Notes: a model not told the origin generated them from the letters alone. 64,000 bases of DNA from Oreohelix idahoensis (GCA_024509875.1 JAMPIV010004267.1:186001-250000); one strand, 5' to 3'; counted from the stretch's first letter, positions 45,110-57,199 are shown. Program-made: numbers and translations.

Positions 45110-47525
45110 ACGACTATAATTTAGTACAAGACAACCTTGCCCTCCTCATACATATAAATACAAGTTTAACTACACACGCACACAGCTATGTGATAACAAG
45201 ACACACAAACGTGAAAAACTACGGTTACTTGGGTTTGCGTCTGACCAACACATAAAGTTAATTTTCTTTTGTTGTTTATTATCATTAAACTTGACATCAA
45301 ACATCTAAAGAAAGATCAAATAAAATTAGATTTACATACATATGAAAATAGCAGAATAAATGTGCTCTCCCCCTCTTGAGAAAGGAACCCAAAAACTTAA
45401 TAACTAAAGGTCAAAGGTTAGCACTATGTTACAGAATAGACAGTAAAGAAACAAGTTCCTACTATATGCTAAACAGTAACGTTAACACGTTTAAGCAAAA
45501 TCCAATGTTGGTAAAGTTCCTGTAAAAAAGAAAAATATTCACTCTCTCTGTCATACAGTGGCCACTCAATCACGCTTACCTACTCTTGGTGATATCCCCT
45601 GGAGAATACAATTATCCTGAATATAAAAAATGCCGGATTTTATTTCCCAAATTGGCCCCAGTCCATCCTCTAACAAGTCAAGACTAGCGAGGTGAACGCC
45701 GAATTTGGTGTGGTTTTTAGCTGGATGAACAAATGTCACCGCGAATAGTTAATGTAGCAAAGCGTGCTCTTGGGGTTCACAGTTTTAAAAAAAGAGGAAA
45801 ATACTTCCAGTATTGGGAAACATCTGGTTGCTAAAAATGTTACAAATGATGATAATGATAATCCTATCGGCTGACTCTATGGGAGAGTGCCGATTCTGAA
45901 ACAGCGTAACTTTCTGGATAAATCCGCTTGAATACGACTGTCAGAAGTCGGGAGTATAAGTGTTCTTTTGTGTACCCCAGTGGGCTAGTAAAATTGGAAA
46001 AATATCTCTGGGTTTTGTAAGTCCAGTTAAATTTACAAGTTATATATATATATGCACACAGACGGGGACAAGACGATCTCTTATCCACTCCGTCAGTCCT
46101 GATTAAAGTTAAACGGCACAGGTGTTTTCCTTTATACCTATACGGTCAGCTTTCGCTAGCGCTGAGATTTCAGGTCGGATGGAGGTATGCACTCTCCCCG
46201 CCCTTTTCGCGCGCTTTAACGATCAGCGTATAATGTCAATTATTATTTAGTGATCTATATGCGCACTTACACAAAGTATCGCCTGTCTTTAATAATATTA
46301 AGTTGTCGGCGTCTGATAGTTTATCGTATGATATTATATAATAGGCACTTATAATAAATACGCGCAATGAAATAAACCGTGAATTCTTTTCTGTCACTAT
46401 CAGTCTAACATATAAATCAGTCAACTAAAACCGTCTCCTCTTGTGTGAGAAAGCGTGTGGTGAACATTAACATTATAACTGAACATCTGGCATAAAATGG
46501 CTACGCGTTATTTTATTTCACTGGTTTTAACAGCTAGAACTGTAAGTGAATTATAATGGTACGCTAACACTGTTAACCACGTAAACACTAATTTATATTA
46601 CCAGCCCATCGGAATGACAGATTCCCACGAATGCTATTAACACATTTTCCACAATGGTTCTAGAACTACGTGCTTATACTATCCAAAAAGTCTGAGTGAC
46701 AACTGATAGCAGGTTTAAGAAAACACAGTTTATATATCATCGTGTTTCTCTGATCTATAGATGATGTTACTTTCCACACTATTGTGTATAACAGAGAATC
46801 AGAAACATGAGTTCCCCAGATAAAGCTTTACGGTCGGCCTTCTGGTGAGGTTTCAACCGTCATCAAAAGACTTATCCGTGTAACGGGGTTCTCGAAGATT
46901 TTGCTCGCTTCTGAAGATCAAAGAGCCCGGGGTTTTTCTGCCTTCCCTCGGTGTACGAACTTCAAAGAGGCTTTGATTCTTCACGTGCGGTCTGTCAGGT
47001 ATCGTATGATAGACAGATAAGCTCGCGGGAGAAACGAACCTGATTCGCTACCTGTTATGACTGACAGGTCACGAAAGTTTACAAACGTATGTTCGAAGAA
47101 AGAGGCGTGGATGAAAAATAAGCTTGTGTGAGTAAGACAGAAAAATGCATGGTTTTGCTAGCAAATCATAGAACGCTAACGGGATTACAAAGACTGTCAT
47201 ATTACCGTAGTCTCTCTTTCCATTAAATCAGTTGCGGGCTTGAACGAGCTAAATCATACATAATAATTCTTCATAAAAGGTGTCGGGCAGATACAAAGTT
47301 AACAATTGCTCAGTCTAACTCGGCACTATTCTTGATTTCTGAATTATCTTATGAATACTCCCTCGAGGTAGAAGCATCATCATCCTTCTATCTGTATCTC
47401 TGCCAAGAGTAATCTTGTGCGAAGATAGATACATTGGAAGACCCACATTATATACTCTAAATTTTGGCCATTATTGGACCACCAGTGCAGAGCGAAGGGG
47501 AGGCGACCCGTGACATCATCATCCA
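45110..47525 (-). repeat. LTR-like dispersed repeat, copy 2
   Basis: 46080-47200 aligns with 1-1290, and 47200-47525 aligns with 15240-15565. The minus strand begins TGTCACGGGTCGCC at about 47519. The lower boundary is uncertain; weak similarity to 19740-19830 near 45190-45260 suggests it reaches about 45110. No coding domain is visible. A long LTR of an unidentified retroelement is the simplest reading. Confidence 0.45.
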
Positions 47526-48982
47526 CTCTTTGCTCCATATGGATCTTGGGACTGTCTCTGCTTTTGGTTCTCTATGAGAAAACCGCATAAAGCAGTTACC
47601 AGCTCTTGCAGTGGTGGGTCATGAAACCATCATTCTGTATGCTGAGGTTGCTAGCCTCATATGACTAGAACAGCCACTAGCGATTTTCACATGTTAATAA
47701 ATGCAAAATATAGAATTTTACAATGTACACCCCAAAATTTCATTGAGAATGCAGATTCCTGGTTCAGAGCAATAGTTAAGGCAACTTGTTTAAGATGTCT
47801 CTTTCACGCGGTCTAGGTTATTGCTTTACACTAGGCTCCCACTCAAACTTTGTGTTCAGATTCCTAGGATTCCGGCTTTCCGTGTTAATGTAGGTAGAGA
47901 CTTCCTAGGATATAAGTCCACAAGATGCTCAAACAAGATCTTGTCCGATAAATTGAATTCTGATCCTATTCCTTACTCTGGCTAGCTGGCTGCCCTCTTG
48001 ACGAGGTGAATTTCACACAGCCCTAAACCGGCGAAAGTGTCAGACTATATTGCAACTTTAGTCCCACGCACGTTGTTGTTACTATCTGACCAGGCTCAAA
48101 TCAGAAGTGTTGTTTATAACATCTAGAATTGCCCAGCCAATTCTATTCAATCATGCGTGTTATGATGGGGTATATCACAACAATTTCCTCATAGGAAAAT
48201 TCTGCTTGATTTTTTTAAAAGTCACTTTCCATATAAGGAATTGTTATTTCCATCGATTATCGGTCCTGTTTACAGTCATGATTTCCTACATTATCACAAA
48301 TAATGTCTTCCCGGAAACTTATAACAACATTCCGTCTTTCGGGTGCGTGTCTGTAATAGATCATTACCTGGATGATTTACTGCCCTGTACCTGTCCAAAC
48401 AAACGTTCATCGTGTGACCATCTGAGTTGTAATCTCTCCACGAGAGAAATTAGGAAGTACAATAGCCATTTCAGCGATAACCAAGCTCGCGGGGCGATCT
48501 TCGTGTTAATCCGGCGCGCCAATGTCTGGTACACGAGAATTTTACTAACATGACTGTCCGTCAATATTATATAACCTGTCTACTCTCTCAGCAGGAATGA
48601 TCAGGTAAACAGACACGACGAATTATTACAGGAAGAAGTGTAAACAAGGGACTACGCACGTATTTCTGTGCTCCGAAAATGATAAATAAGTAGATCATGG
48701 CAGATAGAGAGAGAAAATACGAAAAGGGGAGCGATCAATACGTCACAGAGAGATAAACACGTCTATTAAATAACACAATGGTGGTGCGCATTACAGTCTA
48801 TGAAATACATCACAAAAGTGACCACCGATGCAAGGAGAAATAGACAATTTGTTGCAATTACGCATTTAAAATATAGTAAAACAGCGAATAAATGGCATTA
48901 CAAATTATCATAATTAAAGCAACCGACTACCATAACACGCTATATGTGAGGACATAATGGAGACTAAGAGAGCCAGATGTTT
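47526..48982. other. No gene established; includes dispersed repeat 47600-47725
   Basis: 47600-47725 is the reverse complement relative of 14035-14290 (block ctgaggttgctagcctc). The rest shows no recognisable feature. A 148-codon plus-strand frame (48107-48553) has hydrophobic segments and several cysteines but no domain that I recognise, and no splice or promoter context supports it. Confidence 0.45.
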
Positions 48983-49186
48983 CGATCAGGTACCAGGGGT
49001 TTATAGTGACAGCAGTGAGAAACTTAGAAGAACGATCAGGTACCAGGGGTTTATAGTGACAGCAATGAGAAACTTAGAAGAACGATCAGGTACCAGGGGT
49101 TTATAGTGACAGCAGTGAGAAACTTCGAAGAACGATCAGGTACCAGGGGTTTATAGTGACAGCAGTGAGAAACTTCGAAGAACGAT
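48983..49186 (+). repeat. 50-bp tandem repeat, four units
   Basis: Units cgatcaggtaccaggggttt...cttagaagaa at 48983, 49033, 49083 and 49133, with a few substitutions, followed by a partial fifth unit. It lies at the upstream edge of the LINE relic and may have grown from its coding sequence. Confidence 0.95.
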
Positions 49187-49189
49187 CAG

Positions 49190-49898
49190 AAGACATAGAA
49201 ACTCTCTGGCTTAAATTTAAGTTCATCATAAAAACAGCTGCAGCAGAAGCATGTGGTGAAGTTTCGACTTGGGAAGAAGGTAAAGAGGACACATTGGTGG
49301 ACAGAGGAAGTTAAAGAGGAAATAAGAAAAGAAAAAGGCATGGAAACAATATTTAGAAGCTAAAAACAGCAGGAAAAGCAGAGAAATATAGAAAATATGT
49401 GAAACTCAGAACAGAAGCAAAGAACAAGGTGCGAGCAGCAAAACAGAAATCCTGGGAAGAATTTGAAGAAAAGCTAGAAAAATATGTTCAAGAAAACCAG
49501 ACATTATTCTATAAGACCTTAAAGAATATGGGGAAAGAAAAATAGTGCCCTCTTAAATTTATAAAGGACAAGCAAGACAAATTTGTTACTGCTCCAAAGG
49601 AAGTGATGGAAAGATGGAAAAAATATTTCTTAGAGCTCCTTTATTGTGAGCAAGGTCAAGCCTTAGAAATGATAACCACTTTCACAGAAGAGGAAACCAA
49701 TGGTGATGATGATGGATTCAGACTGGAAGAACTGAAGGCAGCACCAGAGAAAATCAAGATGGGCAAAGTAGCAGGACATGATAGTATAACACCAGAAATG
49801 GTCAAGTACATGAGAACAGCAGGTGCCTATTACTCCTGAGGGTCCTACAGGCAGCCTGGCGCCACAAGACCGTACCAAAGGATTGGGAGATTGCCATC
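49190..49898 (+). pseudogene. LINE relic, region before the reverse transcriptase
   Basis: Lys/Glu-rich frames, then MERWKKYFLELLYCEQ and MGKVAGHDSITPEMVKYM (49606-49810), which is the linker between endonuclease and reverse transcriptase. KTVPKDWEIAI follows at about 49870-49898. Several frameshifts. It is interrupted at 49898 by the Penelope-like insertion and resumes at 51194. Confidence 0.75.
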
Positions 49899-51180
49899 GA
49901 GGAAGTTGAGGGTACCTGCTGTAAGACGTGGAGTACAATGGATGGGTGTGAAAAAAAAAACGAAAAAAGGCAATTCGTCTTACGAGGACAAAAGACAAAG
50001 AAAATAGCCAACGTTACGACCACAAGGCCTTCGGCAGGGAAAGGAAAGAAAGTGAAGGCTAGATAGGACACATAAGAACCTAAATAAATATAAAAATTAA
50101 ACCTAGGTACTTCCCTGAAGGAATAGAGGTCCTACCAATATTGCTTCACGCAAACGGACTGGCGTGCCTTGAAAAGGAAATGACTGTCATCACCGGATGT
50201 ATACAATACATACTACGAAACTAAAAAACGAAACTGAACAATAAACTACCCAAACGTAATATTAGTGGGGACTGGAAATAGAAGAGGACAGAATGAGTTG
50301 GAGATAAATAAATATGAAATAAAAAATCAAGACATTAAAAACAGTGTATTATATATTCATACATATTATTAGAAGGCGGCAGAAAAATAGAAAAATGGGA
50401 TAAGAGTGGAAAGAGTCAAAATGGAACAAGCATAACCTATATTGGCCAAACAGGCAAACGACTTGGGGACAGATTCAGCCAGCACTTGAATGACATCGCT
50501 CAGCAAAAATCCACACCAGTTGCCATACACTTTAGCGATCATATTCTGCTCCTCTGACACTGCTAGCCGAGAACAGCTTGAGAACCGTCTTATCCACCAC
50601 ATGGGGTGTCTAAAACCAGCCGGTCTTAACACTCTGCATACCTTTGTCTGAGGTCACCCCCCCCCCCCCCCTTTTCCCCTTTCCTCTCTTGTTCCATTTT
50701 GACTCTTTCCACTCTTATCCCATTTTTCTATTTTTCTACCGCCTTCAAATAATATGTATGAATATATAATACACTGTTTGTAATGTCTTGATTTTTTATT
50801 TCATATTTATTTATCTCCAACTCATTCTGTCCTCTTCTATTTCCAGTCCCCACTAATATTACGTTTGGGTAGTTTATTGTTCAGTTTCGTTTTTTAGTTT
50901 CGTAGTATGTATTGTATACATCCGGTGGTGACAGTCATTTCCTTTTCCGGGCACGCCAGTCCGTTTGCGTGAAGCAATAGTGGTAGGACCTCTATTCCTT
51001 CAGGGAAGTACCTAGGTTTAATTTTTATATTTATTTAGGTTCTTATGTGTCCTATCTAGCCTTCACTTTCTTTCCTTTCCCTGACGAAGGCCTTGTGGTC
51101 GTAACGTTGGCTATTTTCTTTGTCTTTTGTCCTCGTAAGACGAATTACCTGTTTTCGATTTGTTTTCACACCCATCCATT
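49899..51180 (+). mobile_element. Penelope-like element, palindromic partial copy
   Basis: A 1.28-kb insertion with a 13-bp duplication, ggagattgccatc, at 49886-49898 and 51181-51193. The left arm (49936-50427) is the near-perfect reverse complement of the right arm (50691-51181), each about 490 bp. The 260-bp spacer encodes a GIY-YIG endonuclease remnant. Partial inverted duplications are known for Penelope elements. The whole insertion could fold into a long hairpin. Confidence 0.85.
50432..50651 (+). pseudogene. GIY-YIG endonuclease fragment of a Penelope-like element
   Basis: The frame reads TYIGQTGKRLGDRFSQHLND and TPVAIHFSDHILLL, then a stop. Shifting frame gives SREQLENRLIHHMGCLKPAG and LNTLHTFV before TGA. 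These are the GIY-YIG core (YIG with R and H) and the conserved C-terminal end of Penelope-like polyproteins. The reverse transcriptase upstream is missing and replaced by the inverted arm. One frameshift. A poly-C tract follows at about 50658. Confidence 0.82.
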
Positions 51181-51193
51181 GGAGATTGCCATC

Positions 51194-52085
51194 ATAACAC
51201 CCATATTCAAAAAGGGTGGCAACCGTCAGTGTGGAAATCATAGAGGCATATCCCTGCTAAGTGTCCGTGGTAAAATTTACTCAACAATACTGGAGTACAG
51301 ACTCAGACGCCTGGCTGAGCCACAAATGGATGAAGTCCAGTGTGGTTTCCGAGCAAACCGAAGTACTCAGGACCTTATCTTCACACTCAGACAGCTGAGT
51401 GAAAAAGCCCTTGAGACGTATCTTTTTTCTTGTACGAGAGGGAAGGCATATGACAAGGTTCCATGGAGCAAACTTTGTGGGACTGCTTGGCGAGGAAGAA
51501 CATTCCAGCACATCTGATCTATCCACGTTATACGAAGCTTCTACAAAACTTGCTGAAATTATGTGAGGACGACAAACTATAAGTCAGAAGAGTTCAGGAC
51601 CACCACTGGTGTAAGACAGGGTGATATTCTGTCATTTTATCTTTTCATATTCCTCGTGGAAGATGTCATCAAAGAATGTAGGTAAAGGACCATAAAGTAT
51701 TCAGCGGGGTACTGGAAGATGAGACAGGTCTGTATTTCAGAGCTGGCATTTGCTAACGATTTTGCCCGGATTGCTAAATAAGAGGCACACGTTCAATCCA
51801 ACCTACATGTCTGGAAGGAAGAGCTGGAGAAGAGAGGGATGTCATAAGCAGTTCCAAAATAACACTAAGGGGATATCACGACAGGACAGAAGGCATCAGA
51901 TTAAGCTGGAAGAACAGGTCCTGGAGCAAGACAGCCAGTTTAAATACCTCGGAGCTGTTATAGACTGGAAGGAAGGCATCAAAGAGTTAGCTACCCAAAG
52001 AGTAGCAGGTGAGAGACTTTTTGAATAGATGATATTCCAGTCTGTTGTGGCCTGTGAGGAGTCTGAAGATTACCACTTGTTCGCT
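51194..52085 (+). pseudogene. LINE relic, reverse transcriptase
   Basis: Continues the LINE at 49190-49898. ITPIFKKGGNRQCGNHRGIS, LRRLAEPQMDEVQCGFR with RSTQDLIFTLRQ (51199-51400), TTTGVRQGDILS near 51604, ELAFANDF near 51740 (catalytic motif changed from ADD to NDF), and FKYLGAVIDWKEG near 51940. Multiple frameshifts and stops. Removing the Penelope-like insertion plus one target copy joins the frame WEIAI to ITPIF. Confidence 0.85.
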
Positions 52086-52104
52086 ACTGCTGCACTGGTA
52101 ATAA

Positions 52105-52170
52105 GCTGGTAAGAACGATAAACAATGGACAAAGAAAATGCCTAATTTACGGACACAATGCCTTTGTCAG
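52105..52170 (-). repeat. Penelope-like 3' region remnant
   Basis: The minus strand reads tctgacaaaggcattgtgtc, then cgtaaattaggcattttctt and tgtccattg, aligning with 51080-51130 (cctgacgaaggccttgtggt, cgtaacgttggctattttct). Short and isolated. Confidence 0.55.
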
Positions 52171-52573
52171 AAAAAAAGGATAAAAACAGGAATAAAAAAC
52201 GCCAAAACGAATCGAAATGCATTACAAAATGAATGAATAAAAATTATACAACCAGCAGACGGACTATGATACAATAACATGTCGGTAACACGTAGCTAAT
52301 AAACAATAACATGTAGGAGACCAACAAAGCTGGCAGACTGTTCAACATTGTTGAGTTTATTTATATACACAAAACGTAAATAAATAAATATGTTGCCGTG
52401 TAAAAGTTCTATGCAGCATTCTTCTTTCTGTCTCTCTTCATCAGATATGTGACATGATAAAGTCCAAATGGATTTTATATACATTCATCAGTTAGTACAA
52501 TGTAATGTGCAAGGCCAAACAAGATTTGTTCTGTATTACTGTCTCTACATTTGGTTTCTTATAAAAACAGCGT

Positions 52574-52705
52574 CTATGTCTGACTTATCATGAATCTATG
52601 TCTGACTTATCATGAATCTATGTCTCACTTATCATGAATCTATGTCTCATTTATCATGAATCTATGTCTCACTTATCATGAATCTATGTCTCACTTATCA
52701 TGAAT
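52574..52705 (+). repeat. 22-bp tandem repeat, about six units
   Basis: Units of tatgtctcacttatcatgaatc with g/c and c/t variants. Confidence 0.95.
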
Positions 52706-54599
52706 ACTAACAACGTCATAACATTGCACTTGTTTTAACCAAAATGTTGACAAGATACCATTGTCACTGTCCAGCATGATAATGCTCAACATTCATATTT
52801 TCTTGAGAACCTCAAAACAAAATCAAATAACTACAGACACATTACCGCAGGTACAAATCTCTCAAAACTGCTTTCGTTACTTCTATACTGTCACTGAATT
52901 GCCTTTTTGTTCAGTTTATCAAATTAAAACCTTAACATCAAGTGACTCACAGACGTATTCCATACTTTCCCATTCTAATCACAGCTGTTGTATATTAACA
53001 AGGCTTAGATTAAGCACTAACAAAAGAGAAGGCATGTTTTTGTCATGTTAGTTATAGCCCATACTATTATTTTTTGTTATGCCTAAATTATGTCTGGTTA
53101 AGGACTGCAACCTCTTCTACATCTTCACTTGTTTATATGTAAACACCACATAGGTTACTATACCTCCTTTATTATTATTGTAGATAAAACATACGGAACA
53201 GTTTTATTGCTATGATATGTATAAGTTAGGTTATAAATATTGAAATAGGCAACAGCGGTTTCTCCAGGACAGAACACTTAATGCAGATAAACTAATGGAT
53301 ATTCGAAATCTTTTACATGTAGTCTGTTATTCTTCACGCAAGGGAAAAGAGTCTTTCTTCGAGCTCGCTGAATCGTTGTTGATATCTAAATATGGAAATA
53401 CAAGAAGATTAGTTTAGTTCCATGCAGAGGCCGCTAACTTCGTTGACATATTATTTTAAACACACCGTGAATCATTTGCCTTCAAAACAAATACACAAGC
53501 CCTGCTGTCCTGAGGTATCCGTTCAAGAATTGTCCATGTTTATTTTATCTCATTCATGCCCAGGTCTAATTCCCTTCCCTGTGTCAGGTTTTTGGCTTCT
53601 TTCTAGTTCTATTATCCTGAGGACCCCCCCTCCCCCGAACAAGCACGGATAAATCAAAACAATAAGGTACGTAAAACAGTAATTTCAAAAGTGTTATTCT
53701 GCTGATAACAATCATGGTAGTTCGATGTTGGTGTTTTCTTCTCTCTTAAGCAATATATTTTCTCACGTTTACGATTATTGATGTTGTATAATTCGTATTG
53801 GAAGGTGATACACCGTACTTACACAGGTATTTCGGTCCAACTCAAGACACATAAGATAATGACACGAGTGACAAGGTCATGGCCCCTAATATTTACAAGT
53901 TGTTGGTATTTCCGTCTTATTTTATGTCACTTTTATTATTTTTATATGAGCCTTGTTTGGATATTTCCAAATCTTTCAGCCGTTGGTTCACTAGATTTCA
54001 GATTACCTACGGAGGTGAAATGCCGCACACAACCCTCTTTCGTGATACATTTTAAACTTACAAAGTTTTAAGGAATCTCCAGTGACCTGTACCTTGCTCG
54101 CTATACTAAAATTAAAGCTGAAAAAGTCATATAATTTTTACTAGACCAGCTGTGAAAGGATCATAGAACGGGTGACTTTTTACACAATATTGTGAACAAG
54201 ATCACATAACGTGGTAACGTACACATAACTTTTTCTATTTTTAGTAAATTTTAAAGTACAAGTGTGTCGCCTGAAATGAGTTTTTCCGTTACTTGATTAA
54301 TTGTCTATGACATTCTAAAAAATTCAGTCATTTATATTTTCGTGACTTGTAGCATTCATTCATAAACATTGCTGCATTTTATTGACCTTTGCGTTTGGTA
54401 CACAAACAATACGGTGGCTTTTTCTGCTGTCTCCACAAGACATTCTGACATGCAATCTGAATTTACAGTTATTCTGAACAATCTCATTCCCTCTATCCTA
54501 GATTCGTAGGGAACAGTTGTCTCAGTCACTGTCAAATGAAACTTCTTCTTCACATTCTTTTTTCTTTTTCGCCTTTACCTCCTTCTTCTTTCCCTTGTC
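52706..54599. other. No gene seen
   Basis: AT-rich DNA without recognisable elements. Frames of 76-97 codons here lack motifs. Confidence 0.45.
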
Positions 54600-54775
54600 G
54601 CACCTAAGGCAGCATGTAGACCACCACTCAAGCTGGTCCTCTTGCAGGAAGCCTGCACCAAACTCTTGCAGCTGTTGTTTCTTCAGCAATTTGTTTTATA
54701 TTTGTTGCCAGCCTCCTGCACAATCGCATATTAGTCACCTTTTACGACATGGAGGTCGTCCGCATATGACGTCAA
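54600..54775 (+). repeat. Dispersed repeat family G, copy 3
   Basis: The best preserved copy: accaccactcaagctggtcc, gaagcctgcaccaaactctt, then gccagcctcctgcacaatcg and catattagtcaccttttacg with acatg. It matches 58580-58740 and, less well, 9140-9320 and 10200-10375. Confidence 0.55.
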
Positions 54776-55017
54776 ACAAATTTTGCAACTTTTTAACTGC
54801 CTCCCTCTCCTTTGTCATAGTTCGTCAAAAAAAGCCCAGAACCCCGCTTATGTGGTGTCACAAATAATGATGCCCCTGTGACAAAATAACCTCGAACGTC
54901 ACATTTACCTGTGCCATCCTATAATTCGTTCTGTGCTCTTCACTTTAGTTTTCCCACCTTTGACAGTATTTGGTATTTTCGATTCATTGTTTACACTCCC
55001 TTCCATCAATTCTTGTT

Positions 55018-55335
55018 ATGCCGGGACTTCAGCAACCATCTTTTGCTAATAAGGGTAATAAATCCGCTTCGTCTGAACCCATATTGACACCTGAGATCGG
55101 TAGAGAGAAGTGTGGTTTACAAATGTGTAACACATTTTTCTGCCAGACCGTGCATGGGTGCGGCCGATTAATAAGTAATCAACCTTGGGATGACCACAGT
55201 CGGTTATCTTATCGCTGGGAATGTCTCTGTCGGACCAAGTGTTGTCAATGTTTGTTAAGCCGGGTGAATGATGTAATTATTTCCGGACAGTTCTGTCAGG
55301 AAGATAATTTTACGTCTTGGAAGAGATTACTTTGA
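55018..55335 (+). CDS. Orphan open frame, 105 codons, cysteine-rich
   Basis: Opens with an ATG (MPGLQQPSFANKG) and contains about ten cysteines, clustered as CGLQMCNTFFC and ECLCRTKCCQC. Composition is less AT-driven than nearby frames. I recognise no family. It could be a small gene, an exon or a retroelement remnant; no splice sites or polyadenylation signal clearly frame it. Confidence 0.2.
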   Translation: MPGLQQPSFANKGNKSASSEPILTPEIGREKCGLQMCNTFFCQTVHGCGRLISNQPWDDHSRLSYRWECLCRTKCCQCLLSRVNDVIISGQFCQEDNFTSWKRLL

Positions 55336-55773
55336 GAAATTGCGAAGTCGTGAGTGTAAACATGATCGATAATAGACGGCCAGGAATTCTATGAACACAC
55401 ACATAATTGTAAACATTCCCACTATTTGGTTTAACATGCTAAATGTTGTTTCTTTTATCACATTGGACTGACGTCGGGATTACGTGTTAACTGTTTTATT
55501 ATTTTTTTCTTAATTCTAATTTTTGTTCTAACATAATTTATGAAAGGAGCGAACCTCACTCGTATTTTGTTTTTGTGACATCACATTTTTCAACCCCCAA
55601 TCGTCACACATCGTATCGTTGATCCCCCTCCGTCCTCACTGCGTGCTGGAACATATTGTTATCAAAGATCATATTCCAGTGTTATTGATGGCTTTGATAT
55701 AATCTTCGCAATTTGCTGAGTCGGCCGTTTTCCCCAAATTATATCTCATCTCATCTCATAATCGTACCCTCTT

Positions 55774-56160
55774 CTACCCCGTGAAACGAAGTGTAGAGGG
55801 GACCCAAGTGCACAAGGCCCATGGGCAGGACATGTAATCGAGGTGACTTGGCAAACAGGTGATTAGCCCATTGTGCCCGGACTTGCCCTCATGTGTACTC
55901 ATATTCGCTATAAAACCTCCGAACCATCGAGACGTCATTCCAGCCAGAATGGACAGAGCCTCATATACCCGAAGGTTTCGAGGGATGTCCTTCCTCATCT
56001 GCACAAAGGCATTTATAGAGGAACTCTCAGGACCCGTAGGTCTGAGGAAAGGAGCAAATCTGAAGACAGGCACAGCAGTCTTTGGTACTGGGAGGTCTCC
56101 ACTCAGAGTGGTGCACCACACACAGTCAGTAAAGACAAAGGTCGGCTGCGGCTGCCCAAA
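55774..56160 (-). CDS. Orphan open frame, about 125 codons, possible exon
   Basis: The minus-strand frame becomes open after a TAA at about 56160, just before a TTTGGGCAG that could be a splice acceptor, and ends in TAG near 55774. The peptide is well mixed (FRFAPFLRPTGPESSSINAF and RNLRVYEALSILAG) and the region is GC-richer than its surroundings, so it looks coding. Two overlapping plus-strand frames (55859-56194 and 55873-56172) are also open, which weakens the strand choice. No family recognised. Confidence 0.25.
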   Translation of the reverse strand, partial: FGQPQPTFVFTDCVWCTTLSGDLPVPKTAVPVFRFAPFLRPTGPESSSINAFVQMRKDIPRNLRVYEALSILAGMTSRWFGGFIANMSTHEGKSGHNGLITCLPSHLDYMSCPWALCTWVPSTLRFTG

Positions 56161-56514
56161 TTATATGCCTGACACAAAATTGACAGCAAAATAATTTAGT
56201 CCTTCATCTCATCGATGGCATTTGAAAGGCATTCTTTTTTTCGGTTTGAGACAACGAAAAAAAAACATCTGGCACCTAGAAAGCTAGGACCACTAGTAAT
56301 AGTTGTGGCAGTTGTTGTTGTAGTTGTGCTGTTGTTAGCTTTGGTACATTCTTTACAATTAAGCGAGTTTCCCATTGTCACTAAATCATTTGCCTCATCC
56401 AGAAGTAACAGCGAAAGAATTTAGTATTTTCATCGTCGGTGACAATTTTAGTGATATTTAAAAGTTATGGCTTGAGACAACGACACAAAAATACATGGTA
56501 TTAATAAAATAGGA

Positions 56515-56665
56515 CCAGTGGTAGTTGTTGTAGTAGTGGTATTACAGTTGTTGTCGTAGTGGTATTACAGTTGTTGTTGTAGTAGTGGTATTAGTTGTTG
56601 TAGTAGTGGTATTACAGTTGTTGTAGTAGTGGTATTACAGATGTTGTTGTAGTGGTATGACAATT
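56515..56665 (+). repeat. Degenerate gttgttgtagtagtggtatt minisatellite
   Basis: Five to six imperfect copies of a 22-24 bp unit made of gttgttgtagtagtggtatt plus acag. A related gttgttgt stretch precedes it at 56310-56340. Confidence 0.9.
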
Positions 56666-57199
56666 GTTCTTGCTTCTGCTGTTGTAGCTCTACATAATTT
56701 GAAATGACTAAAACTTAAATAAGCAGACACGAACCTCGTTTATTGACCGCTTTCTTCAGTTGGGTATCTCATACCTGAAATAATACCGGGATAAGGTGTT
56801 CGCTTTCGTTATTTCATAAAAAATGAAATGAAGTGTGAAAATGACGTTAGTGATGATAGTAATGAGGTCAAACCTACGTAGATTTTGTTTTCCCCTCGTT
56901 GTTGCTCTGTAAAGAGAATGGGCGACAAATACCTTTGGTCTCATCAGACTTGACATACTCTTGTAGTGATGGTAAAAATGGTGTGGTAATGTTAATGTTT
57001 ATGGTGATGTAAGCAGTGGGTTGACGAAAGTCTTGAAGAAGGTGATAATATACTAGATTCGAGGAAGGCAGTGGTTCATAATGCGTGTAGCTGCATAGTA
57101 GTGATGTTGATGATGTAGTAATGTTACAGATTATGGTAATAATGATATGTAATCTTCAGGGTAATGATGAGATAATGCTCATGTTGATGAGAGTCTTGT

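Noticed and set aside
48107..48553. 148-codon frame with YLDDLL, suggestive of a reverse transcriptase
   Set aside because: None of the surrounding RT motifs are present; the match is by chance.
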